Assembly (NCBI GenBank): GCA_949358305.1 | Contig: OX442314.1 | Span: 16,237,060-16,301,059 of the forward strand | Source: Strigamia acuminata | Taxonomy: Eukaryota > Arthropoda > Chilopoda > Geophilomorpha > Linotaeniidae | Direction: 5' to 3' | DNA: 64,000 nt | Shown: in pieces, positions 43,808 to 54,102 of the stretch | Layout of the letters: every line of letters begins with the position of its first letter | How positions within the stretch are numbered: position 1 is the first letter of the stretch | Translations under genes and position numbers: made by a program | Notes under the pieces: generated by a model | The model's input: the letters and a program-made list of their open reading frames with translations, nothing else | Databases searched by the model: none | Told to the model about the DNA's origin: nothing

Positions 43808-43918
43808 GCAGAAATTTATACTGATTCACATCGCTTTTGGCAGCAATCACAACCTGGATTCGGTGTGGCATGCTGTCTGCCAATCTTTGGCAGGTACTTT
43901 GAGTAATTCCATCCTAAA
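43808..43918 (-). pseudogene. Remnant of a Tc1-like transposase C-terminus
   Basis: Minus-strand frame with RLADSMPHRIQVVIAAKSD followed by NQYKF. This parallels the carboxy end of Tc1 transposases (SMPRRxQAVIxAKG...KY). It is the better preserved copy; the homologous spacer between T4 and T5 carries another at 36111-36226. No DDE catalytic region is present. Confidence 0.65.
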
Positions 43919-44324
43919 TTTTAATGAGAAGTCTGTATAAACCATCCGTTGAACGTTGGAACCAAGTATTTAGGTCTGTGGTTGGAACTCGGGTGGTATA
44001 AAAAAAACTGGGTTTGTTCACATGTTAATGGGAATAATTTCGCAAAACGAACGAATTTGTACATCACAGACTGAGCGCGAACCGATTTTATTACGGTAGG
44101 CAGTACTAGTATATTGGTGTGGAATATGATGCTAAACTGCATTAGTTACAATTATAAATGGCAATACAGTATAATAAAAATTTGTATGAAAACCATATAA
44201 AATATGCTAATTTACTGCTACCATGATCATATAAAGAGAAAATTATTTCTATCGTGGGTACTGGGTATTGTTTGTTCTAGTGTTTATAGATTTGAACTCG
44301 TAATCACCGTGATTAGAAATTTTA

Positions 44325-46645
44325 TTATTTCTTCATTAATAAAGGTGTTTTCTCATTATCTAGTGATTTTTCTCTAATTGTATCAACATCTTCAAGTGAT
44401 TGTGGCATGCTTCTATTAAAAGTTTCTGGTAGAAACCAAACCACGGCAGCTGCAATCAACATAAACGCACCAAATAATGTTTGTGGAAGGGGTTCCCACA
44501 CATCATTCTAGAGAAAGAAAAAGAATTATTGTTTTATTAAAACTGCCATCGCGTGTATTAAAACTAACCAAGGTGTACAAAATTTGAGGTGTGATAGTAC
44601 TGCCTAAACGACTTGCCGTAGTATAAACACCTAGTCCAGTGGATCTGAAAATAATTACTCAACATTATTTTCCCATCAAATAATTATATTAATACCATCG
44701 GAATACCTCAAGAATGTTGGTAATAATTCTGATGCATATGTTGGGAGCATGCCTACAATTGCGGACGTCAAGTTTCTGCTTACTAAAGCCATAAATAATG
44801 CTAGCAGTTGAATCGCTTGATGCCAATTTTTAGAATAAAAAATTAAATTATATCCACCGGCACACAATAAGCCACAAGAAGTAAACAGTAGAATGAAAAT
44901 CCTGACACGGCCAAACCTTGAACAAGAACAAAAAAATGAATATATACATTGCAACAAATATATCGAGAGTACCAATTAAAAAGGCATAAACAAATCGCCA
45001 GAATAAATATTTGTAGAATACTATTGATAAGGTAATTGGTATAAACATTTCCTTCTAATGCCGCTATTGAGAACGATAATCCAGTAATAACCAAATGGTT
45101 TGTAAACCTATGGATGAAAAGGATTTACTTGTTATAATTTATCTTTGTTGGATTTATGAATAATTTAAATCTACATCATGTATATAATTGAAAGAGTGAT
45201 TCTTGTTAGTGAAGAGTGACAAAATAAAATCCGATAATTTTGAATCGATGATTTTGATTGTTTGTTTAGAAATACTTGAGCTTGCTCTTTCAAATCTTCG
45301 TCTAAGGTTTCCGAAATGGGCAGCTTGTTGACTTTAGCAAACTTTTTTAAAATTGTTTTGGCTTTTTCTAATTTGTTTTTGCTTATTAACCACGTGATTG
45401 ATTCTGGCAGAAACCTAAATAAATTTAATTGATAATTTTTATTTAAACCTAACTTTAAAATGAATAAAATTCAATAATTACCAGCTTGTTACAACACCTG
45501 TTAGCAAAACTATGCCCTGAATAAAAAGTAGCGTTCTCCAATTTCGGAAAAAATACATCAAATACATTTGCATGGGTAGAGAAATAGTAGAATTAAATAA
45601 AATTATGTAAGACATAATTGTTCTGAGCTTTCGCCGGAATAATTCCGATCGATATGTGGTCACACCAGCCTGAACACCCTTAAATTATAATTGTTAGTAC
45701 TCTACAGTGAAGTATTCAAATTTTGAATTTTTACTTGCGACAAAAAGCCGGACAGCAATCGGAGTATTAAAAAAGTTGTGTAATCAGGAGCAAAGGCACA
45801 GCCTATGGTTACTACGGACAGTAAAGGAAGGACGACAACAATGATTCTTTTTCTTCCATACTTATCGGATAAAAAACCAAAAACTAAACTGCCCAGCATT
45901 ATACCAATGTAAGGCACGGTGAGGCCGAGACGAAAGAGATATTCACGGTCACAAACTAAATCAAACTGAATGAAATTGAAGGAAAATAGAATTATTAAAT
46001 GGGAACTAGCTTTTAGCGATCTATGGCATGGACGGTATAGCAAAATTATAAATTCATTTTATATACGAGTGTTTGAAAGTTAGATAAATAATACGCAAGT
46101 TTGTTAACTATTGCATTACTTTCTTTTTACTTTTACTCTTTTTGAGTTGACAGACAGTATCCACGTGTACTTAAAAGCTTATCTTTTGTACTTTGCTAGG
46201 CTTCTCGATAATACACGTATGATAGATAAAATAAAATATTTAAAGTCTCGTGCCAATTACCTCATTCGATGGATACACTTCTCCTCGCAGCGTTTCGTAC
46301 ACCCAACCATTTGGGCATGGTATTTCTTGTTTACTCTGATTTAATGCGTAAAAATATGTTGTACAGGAAGCTTTAGTTGTGTGTGATGAGTCGTAAGAGA
46401 CATTTGTAGGTGTCTGATAAAAGAACCGAAAGAAAATTGCATTATTAAATTTTGGTATGATAGAATAATAATAGATATTACAGTACCTTGCAGTAATAAT
46501 TTGGGACATAGGATGATATAGTAGTAAACTGCTGTGTAATCATCCATTGGAATGAAATAAAAATAACTATGACGCCATACAATAATTGACATTTACCAGG
46601 ATTGCCGAATTCAGTCAGAAATTCATCTAAGTTTTTATGTCTCAT
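44325..46645 (-). CDS. SLC22-like organic cation transporter T7
   Basis: Nine exons at about 46645-46486, 46416-46260, 45967-45737, 45688-45483, 45415-45175, 45108-44976, 44919-44707, 44646-44573 and 44511-44325. It starts MRHKNLDEFLTEFGNPGKC, shared with T8 and T9 (which have GDPG). Motif A is GFLSDKYGRKR. Exon 4 begins GVQAGVTTYRSELFRRK. TM9-10 reads SRNLTSAIVGMLPTYASE, like T10, instead of the SNLTVALAGM of T4 and T5. The tail is EKTPLLMKK. No broken frame was seen. The 3' half resembles T5 and T6 while the 5' end resembles T8 and T9, a mosaic expected from gene conversion. Confidence 0.85.
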
Positions 46646-46875
46646 TGTCAATTCCAAACACTAAATCACTAATGAAAAAGTCATGTACCGGCACGCTGTG
46701 ATAATCAGTATGATAAGATGCTTTATCATATTCATCAAATTGACAATTATTATACGGTCTGATACTAATTTTTATTATATTGCCATTTATAATTGTAACT
46801 AATGCAGTTTAGCATCATATTCCACACAATTATACTGCCAAATAAAATCGGCTCTCAGTCTAAGATGCAGAAATT

Positions 46876-47066
46876 TCATTATTCATACATTTTGTGTCCA
46901 GGCCCAATACACTTACGTCAATTTGTGTCACTTGTGTCAACATCAATAATATATCTTTTCATAATGATTATCATATGGTAGCATTTCTGAACTTTTCATT
47001 AGTGTTTGGAATTGACAATCAGGCTAAAAAATTTAGATGAATTTCTGACTGAATTCGGCGATAAAT
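46876..47066 (+). pseudogene. Inverted fragment: spacer plus exon-1 piece
   Basis: On the plus strand, opposite to the whole array, 47003-47066 matches the start of the transporter exon 1: the 5' flank ttggaattgacaat, then LKNLDEFLTEFGD. The initiator ATG is ATC here. The preceding 46876-46925 is the inverse of the spacer segment seen at about 43,557-43,590 (agttgacacaagtgtattgg). So a block of about 190 bp was copied in reverse orientation into the T7-T8 spacer. It is not functional. Confidence 0.8.
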
Positions 47067-47293
47067 ATGAATTATTATAATTAATGAGGTAATACTACGT
47101 GATAAAGGTTTACAACTTAATGAGATACTTCATTGTATTCAATTGACTTATATATCCATGTGCTCGATTCTGATTGGTTGGCACAATATGAAAGTTGTTG
47201 TCTCTGCCATTACAACCTTATAAATTCAGTAATATATTTATCATGTATTACCTTGTCATTGTACGGCTGGCTTCCCAACCATGCACATTGTAA

Positions 47294-47318
47294 GTTGCCA
47301 AGACAATTTCTTGGCAAC
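47294..47318. repeat. Perfect 9-bp hairpin, conserved at 50786-50810
   Basis: GTTGCCAAG-7-CTTGGCAAC. The duplicate copy downstream of T9 keeps both arms, and the only change is in the loop. It lies beyond the 3' end of T8 (minus strand). Confidence 0.6.
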
Positions 47319-47456
47319 ACTCGTCTTTGTTTCAAAAAAACTAGTCAGTCACCTCTTTAAATCCACAAGCAAAGTCGCCTTTATTTTGGTTCTCCAGTTT
47401 TACACATTAATGATTGTTTTGAGAATAGAGTCCTTTGGAATGCCATGGATTCTACA

Positions 47457-47479
47457 CAGGTGATACGTTTTATCACCTG
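47457..47479. repeat. Palindrome CAGGTGATA-5-TATCACCTG just 3' of T8
   Basis: A nine-base perfect stem with a five-base loop, 46 bp past the T8 stop codon on the minus strand. The T9 copy at 50948-50970 keeps the stem exactly and differs in the loop (cgttt versus cattt). It could be an RNA stem in the 3' untranslated region or a paired E-box (CAGGTG/CACCTG). Confidence 0.6.
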
Positions 47480-47524
47480 GCGGTAACGTGAAACAAACAT
47501 TCAATTCTAACAAATTTATTATTT

Positions 47525-49957
47525 CTATATTAATAAAGGTGTTTTCTCATCATCTCGTGGTATTTCTCTAATTGTATCAACATCTTCAAGTGATTGCGGC
47601 ATGCTTCTATTAAACGTTTCTGGTAGAAACCAGACCACGGCGGCAGCAATCAATACTAATGTACCATATAGTGTTTGTGGAAGGGGTTCCCAAACATGAT
47701 TCTATCCAAACAAAAATTATTATTATTATATCAAAACTGACACAGCAAAGAAAAAACTGACTAATGTATATAAAATTTGAGGTGAAAGAGTACTGCCGAC
47801 GCGACTCGCCGTAGCATAAACACCTAGTCCTGTAGATCTGAGAATAATTACACAATCAAATAAACACAATTCGAATACACGATTGTTTTATCATCAACAT
47901 CAATTATTTGTAGCAAAATCAATCTAATCTAAATGCTGTACCTCAAGAAAGTTGGTAATAATTCTGATGCGTATGTAGGGAGCATGTCTGCAATTGCGGA
48001 CGTTACGTTTCTGCTTACTAAAGCCATTACTAAGCCTAACACTTTTATTGCTTGAGGCCAATTTTTAGAATAAAAAATTAGAATATATCCACCAGCACAC
48101 AATAAGCCACTAGAAGTAAACAGTAGAATGAATATCCTGACACGGCCAAACCTTGAACAAGAACAAAATAGTGAATAAATATTTATTTAAAAAATATATC
48201 GAGAGTACCAATTAAAAAGGCATAAACAAATTGCCAGAATAAATATTTGTAGAATACCATTGATAAGGTAATTGGTATAAACATTTCCTTCTAATGCCGA
48301 TATTGAGAACGTTAATCCACTAGTAACCAAATGGTTTATAAACCTAGGAAAAAAGGGATTAACCGAGTTCGTTGGATTTACCTAAAATTTAAATCTACAT
48401 CATGTACGAAATTGAAAGAGTGATTCTTTTTAGTGAAGAGTGACAAAATAGAATCCGATAATTTTGAATCGATGATCTTGATTGTTTGTTTAGAAATACT
48501 TGAGCTTGATCTTTCAAATCTTCATCTAAGGTTTCAGAAATGGGCAGCTTGTTGACTTTAGCAAATTTTTTTAAAATTGTTTTGGCTTTTTCTAATTTGT
48601 TTTTGCTGATTAACCACGTGACTGATTCTGGCAGAAACCTAAATTCATTCAGTAGATGATTATTAGTCAAATCTAAATTAAAAATAAATAAAATGGAATA
48701 ACTACCAGCTTGTTACAATGGCTGTTAACAAAATTATCTCTTGAATAAACAGGAGTTTTCTCCAGTTTTGAAGAAAATACATCAAATACCATTGCACTGG
48801 CAGCATGATTGTAGAATTAAATAAAATTATGTAAGATGTAATTGTTCTGATCTTTTGCCGAAATAATTCCGACCGATATGTAGCCGCACTAATCTGAATA
48901 CCCTTCAATTAAAATTGTTAGTAAAGTAAAGTACATTGTTCACATTTTGAACTTTTACTTGCGAAAAAATCCCGGATAGCAATCGGAGTATTAAGAAAGT
49001 TGTGTAATCCGGAGAAAAGGCACAACCTATAGTTACTAGAGACAGTAAAGGAAGGGCGACAACAATGATTGTTTTTCTTCCATATTTATCGGATAAAAAA
49101 CCAAAAATTAAACTTCCCCACATTACACCCATGTAAGGCACGGTGAGGCCGAGACGAAAGAGATATTCACGGTCACAAACTAAATCAAACTGAATGAAAT
49201 TGAAGAGAGAAAAAAAAATTATTTCATGAAAACTAAAGTCTGTAACAAAATTATAAGAACGGCTAATTTTTTTTTTTATAATTTAATTTTTGTAAAACAT
49301 GGGGGTATTTGTTTTTATGCACACATAAATAAGGTCGAAACAAAGTTACACAACAAATTTTTCAACTATTTAACAATTAGTTTTCCTATTTTGTGTTTTC
49401 GTGTTTGCTTTTTAATTACTCCGTACTTTCTTTGTACTTTTTACTCTTTTTGAGGTGCAAAGGTAAAAAGTTATACTGCACATGTATTTATAACTTATCT
49501 TTTGTACTTTATTAGACTTCCAGATAATCATACGTATGGTAGATAAAAATTTTATTGTATCATGCCAATTACCTCATTTGATGGATACACCTCTCCGCGC
49601 AGCGTCTCGTACACCCAACCATTTGGGCATGGTATTTCTTGTTTACTCTGATTTAACGGGTAAAAATAAGTTTTACATGAATCCTTAGTTACGTGTGATG
49701 AGTCGTAAGAGACATTCGCAGGTGTCTGTTATAAGAACCCAAAGACAAGCGTATCACTAAATTTTATTTTGATAAAATAGTGACAGATATTACAGTACCT
49801 TGCAGTAATGGTTTGGAACGTACGATGATATAGTAGTAAACTGCTGTGTAATCATCCATTGGAATGAAATAAAAATAACTATGACGCCATACAATAATTG
49901 ACATTTACCAGGATCGCCGAATTCAGTCAGAAATTCATCTAAGTTTTTATGTCTCAT
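47525..49957 (-). CDS. SLC22-like organic cation transporter T8
   Basis: Nine exons at about 49957-49798, 49728-49572, 49186-48955, 48905-48704, 48640-48399, 48340-48208, 48154-47941, 47842-47764 and 47703-47525. It starts MRHKNLDEFLTEFGDPGKC; motif A is GFLSDKYGRKT. Exon 4 has ELFRQKIRT where siblings have ELFRRK, and NWRKLLFIQE. The reading frame stops at TAG right after EKTPLLI, two codons earlier than T9 and about two short of the KK end in the group, but the di-leucine motif remains. T8 and T9 are the most similar pair in the array, including introns. Confidence 0.85.
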
Positions 49958-50274
49958 TGTCAATTCCAAACACTAAATCACTAATGAAAAAGTCATGTAC
50001 CGGCACGCTGTGATAATCAGTATGATAAGATGCTTTATCATATTCATCAAATTGACAATTATTATACGGTCTGATACTAATTTTTATTATATTGCCATTT
50101 ATAATTGTAACTAATGCAGTTTAGCATCATATTCCACACAATTATACTGCCAAATAAAATCGGCTCTCAGTTTGAGATGCAGAAATTCCATTATTCGTAC
50201 ATTTTGTGAAATTATTCCCATTAACATGCATAACAAACCTTGTTTTTTTTTCTTCACCCGAGTTTACGCAGACT

Positions 50275-50385
50275 TCTGATTAAAATTTGGGATGGAACTA
50301 ATTTACTCAGGGTATTTGGAAGGAATGGCAAAAAGCATGCCACACCGAATCCAGGTTGTGATTGCTGCCAAAGACTATGTGACTC
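50275..50385 (+). pseudogene. Tc1-like transposase C-terminal remnant, opposite strand
   Basis: Plus-strand sequence SMPHRIQVVIAAKDYVTRY matches the remnants at 36111-36226 and 43808-43918, but in reverse orientation relative to the array. Either an independent copy of the old transposon lies here or the spacer was inverted. Confidence 0.6.
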
Positions 50386-50430
50386 GGTATTATACTGTAT
50401 ATATTTATCACGTATTACCTCGTCATTATA

Positions 50431-50755
50431 CCGGGTGGCCCACATAAAACAGGTCCGACAATACAAGGAGGGTTACGAAGGTTGTTTCAAAAAAATGTAT
50501 ACACGCACAAAATTAAATATACATAAATCATTAGCTGTGGGCAGAGTTGTTTAATTAACGTTTCTAGTGCAGTTTTTTCCGCTCTTTTGTTTGGTGTTTA
50601 GTTTTTGATGATCCGAGCTTTTGTTCTCGAGATATTTGCGATTTTAATCAATCATTGTCCGAATTCGTCAAGTTTGATTGCACTAGCCATTCCTTTTGAG
50701 TCACCCTTCGTAACCCTCCTTGTATTGTCGGGCCGGTTTTATGTGGGCCACCCGG
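50431..50755. mobile_element. 325-bp MITE related to the 880-bp element
   Basis: Same ends as the element at 35165-36044 (CCGGGTGGCCCACATAAAA and complement), TA-flanked (50429-50430 and 50756-50757), but with most of the interior missing. The homologous T7-T8 spacer at about 47,250 reads ccttgtcattgtacggctgg without it. That empty site shows the insertion came after the spacer duplicated. Confidence 0.9.
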
Positions 50756-51009
50756 TATGTCTGGCTTCCCAACCATGCACTGTAAGTTGCCAAGGCAATT
50801 TCTTGGCAACACTCTTATTTGTTTCAATAAAACTAGTCAGTCGACTCTTTAAATCCACAAACAAAGTCGCCTTTATTTTGGCTCTCCAGTTTTACAATTG
50901 ATAATTGGTTTGAGAGTAGAATCCTTTTGAATGCCATGGATTCTACACAGGTGATACATTTTATCACCTGGCGGTAACGTGAAACAAACATTCGATCCTA
51001 ACAAATTTA

Positions 51010-53446
51010 TTATTTTTTTATTAATAAAGGTGTTTTCTCATCATCTCGTGGTATCTCTCTAATTTTATCAACATCTTCAAGTGATTGCGGCATGCTTCTA
51101 TTAAACGTTTCTGGCAGAAACCAGACCACGGCGACAGCAATCAATACTAATGTACCATATAGTGTTTGTGGAAGGGGTTCCCAAACGTGATTCTATCCAA
51201 ACAAAAATTATTATTATTATATCAAAACTGTCACAGCAAAGAAAAAACTGACTAATGTATATAAAATTTGAGGTGAAAGAGTACTGCCGACGCGACTCGC
51301 CGTAGCATAAACACCTAGTCCTGTAGATCTGAGAATAATTACACAATCAAATAAACACAATTCGAATACACGATTGTTTTATCATCAACATCAATTATTT
51401 GTAGCAAAATCAATCTAATCTAAATACTGTACCTCAAGAAAGTTGGTAATAATTCTGATGCGTATGTAGGGAGCATGCCTGCAATTGCGGATGTTACGTT
51501 TCTGCTTACTAAAGCCATTACTAATCCTAACACTTTTATTGCTTGATGCCAATTTTTAGAATAAAAAATTAAAATATTTCCACCAGCGCACAATAAGCCA
51601 CTAGAAGTAAATAGTAGAATGAATATCCTGACACGGCCAAACCTTGAACAAGAACAAAATAAATGAATACATACATTACAACAAATATATCGAGAGTACC
51701 AATTAAAAAGGCATAAACAAATTGCCAGAATAAATATCTGTAGAATACCGTTGATAAGGTAATTGGTATAAACATTTCCTTCTAATGCCGATATTGAGAA
51801 CGATAATCCACTAGTAACCAGATGGTTTGTAAACCTAGGGAAAAACGGATTAACCGAGTTCGTTGGATTTACGTAAAATTTAAATCTACATCATGTACGA
51901 AATTGAAAGAGTGATTCTTGTTAGTGAAGAGTGACAAAATAAAATCCGATAATTTTGAATCGATGATTTTGATTGTTTGTTTAGAAATACTTGAGCTTGA
52001 TCTTTCAAATCTTCATCTAAGGTTTCAGAAATAGGCAGTTTGTTGACTTTAGCAAATTTTTTTAGAATTGTTTTGGCTTTTTCTAATTTGTTTTTGCTTA
52101 TTAACCACGTAACTGATTCTGGCAGAAACCTAAATTCATTTAATTGTTACATATTAGTCAAATTAAAATTAAAAATGAATAAAATGCAATAATTACCAGC
52201 TTGTAACAACACCGATTAGCAAAATTATCTCTTGAATAAACAGGAGTGTTCTCCAGTTTTGAAGAAAATACATCAAATACCATTGCACTGGCAGCATAAT
52301 TGTAGAATTAAATAAAATTATGTAAGATGTAATTGTTCTGATCTTTCGCCGAAATAATTCCGACCTATATGTGGCCGCACTAGTCTGAATACCCTTCAAT
52401 TAAAATTGTTAGTAAAGTAAAGTACATTGTTCACATTTTGAACTTTTACTTGCGAAAAAATTCCGGATAGCAATCGGAGTATTAAGAAAGTTGTGTAATC
52501 CGGAGAAAAGGCACAACCTATAGTTACTAGAGACAGTAAAGGAAGGGCGACAACAATGATTGTTTTTCTTCTATATTTATCGGATAAAAAACCAAAAATT
52601 AAACTTCCCCATATTACACCCATGTAAGGCACGGTGAGGCCGAGACGAAAGAGATATTCACGGTCACAAACTAAATCAAACTGAATGAAATTGAAGAGAA
52701 AAAAAATTATTTCATGAAAACTAAAGTCTGTAACAAAATTATAAGAACGGCTAATTTTTTTTTTTATAATTTAATTTTAGTGAAACATGGGGGTATTTAT
52801 TTTTATGTACACATAAATAAGGTCGAATCAAAGTTACTCAACATATTTTTCAACTATTTAACAATTAATTTTCCTATTTTGTGTTTTCGTGTTTGCTTTT
52901 TAATTACTCCGTACTTTCTTTGTACTTTTTACTCTTTTTGAGGTGCAAAGGTAAAAAGTTATACTGCACATGTATTTATAACGTATCTTTTGTACTTTGT
53001 TAGACTTCCAGATAATCATACGTACGGTAGATAAAAAATGTTATTGTCTCATGCCAAATACCTCATTTGATGGATACACCTCTCCGCGCAGCGTCTCGTA
53101 CACCCAACCATTTGAGCATGGTATTTCTTGTTTACTCTGATTTAACGGGTAAAAATAAGTTTTACATGACTCCTTAGTTACGTGTGATGAGTCGTAAGAG
53201 ACATTGGCAGGTGTCTGTTATAAGAACCCAAAGACAAGCGTATCACTAAATTTTATTTTGATGAAATAGTGACAGATATTACAGTACCTTGCAGTAATGG
53301 TTTGGAACGTACGATGATATAGTAGTAAACTGCTGTGTAATCATCCATTGGAATGAAATAAAAATAACTATGACGCCATACAATAATTGACATTTACCAG
53401 GATCGCCGAATTCAGTGAGAAATTCATCTAAGTTTTTATGTCTCAT
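51010..53446 (-). CDS. SLC22-like organic cation transporter T9 (motif A altered)
   Basis: Exons at about 53446-53287, 53217-53061, 52673-52447, 52396-52196, 52128-51887, 51830-51700, 51640-51432, 51330-51253 and 51192-51010, all open. It is near-identical to T8, but MFS motif A reads DKYRRK in place of DKYGRK (a GGA to AGA change). The outer-loop CPNGW is CSNGW. The motif A glycine is conserved across the MFS, so transport may be weakened or lost. Intron 4 and the 3' end of exon 4 (IGVVTSW) match T6 and T10, not T8, suggesting a gene-conversion patch. The tail is EKTPLLIKK. It is either a very young failing copy or an assembly error. Confidence 0.8.
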
Positions 53447-54102
53447 TGTCGATTCCAATCACGAATAAAATGAAGAAATTAAGCACTTTCTTGACAATCA
53501 GTTATGATAAGATACTTTTTTTATGTTAGCGATTAGATTTGGTTATATTCGTACCTGTTGTTTACTGTGTTGGTGGGGATAAATATTTAAATTATAAAAT
53601 TATACACATGAAACACTTGTTTAAACATTACTAATTAATCCACTTATAACGTGAATGGATCGACCATTCAGAAGACAGATGACAAAGAAATTATAGAGGT
53701 GTGAAGCATAGCGCTCGACCAAGTTAGCTTGAAGTTTGTAACCCTGTTACATTTACGACGGTAGCAACATTAGGTTAGCAATTAAGGTTGAATTGTCTTA
53801 GGAAGTAGTAGCAAGTTTGGTGGTTTAAATGTGTTTTTAGTGCGTCTTATTTCAGCAGTAGAGATATCTTCAAAATCAACAAAACTGAACAGGGCAAACT
53901 CACATCAGATTGAGAAGTCAAGGGTCAAATTATTATTTAGGGACTGCTTAAATTATTTGGGAAATTATAAAACATTTTAATGGTGTTGGAGCTGTTAGAT
54001 GACAAAGGAAACAAAAACGTTTTGCTAATGAAAATGTTACAAAATATATCAATACAATTTATTACAGAATCTAATTCGTAATCATCGTGGTTAGAAAAAT
54101 TA
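53447..54102. other. Spacer between T9 and T10
   Basis: Contains a shortened, diverged version of the group spacer (the block ttacgacggtagcaacatta around 53755). No gene or transposon end was seen. Confidence 0.5.
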
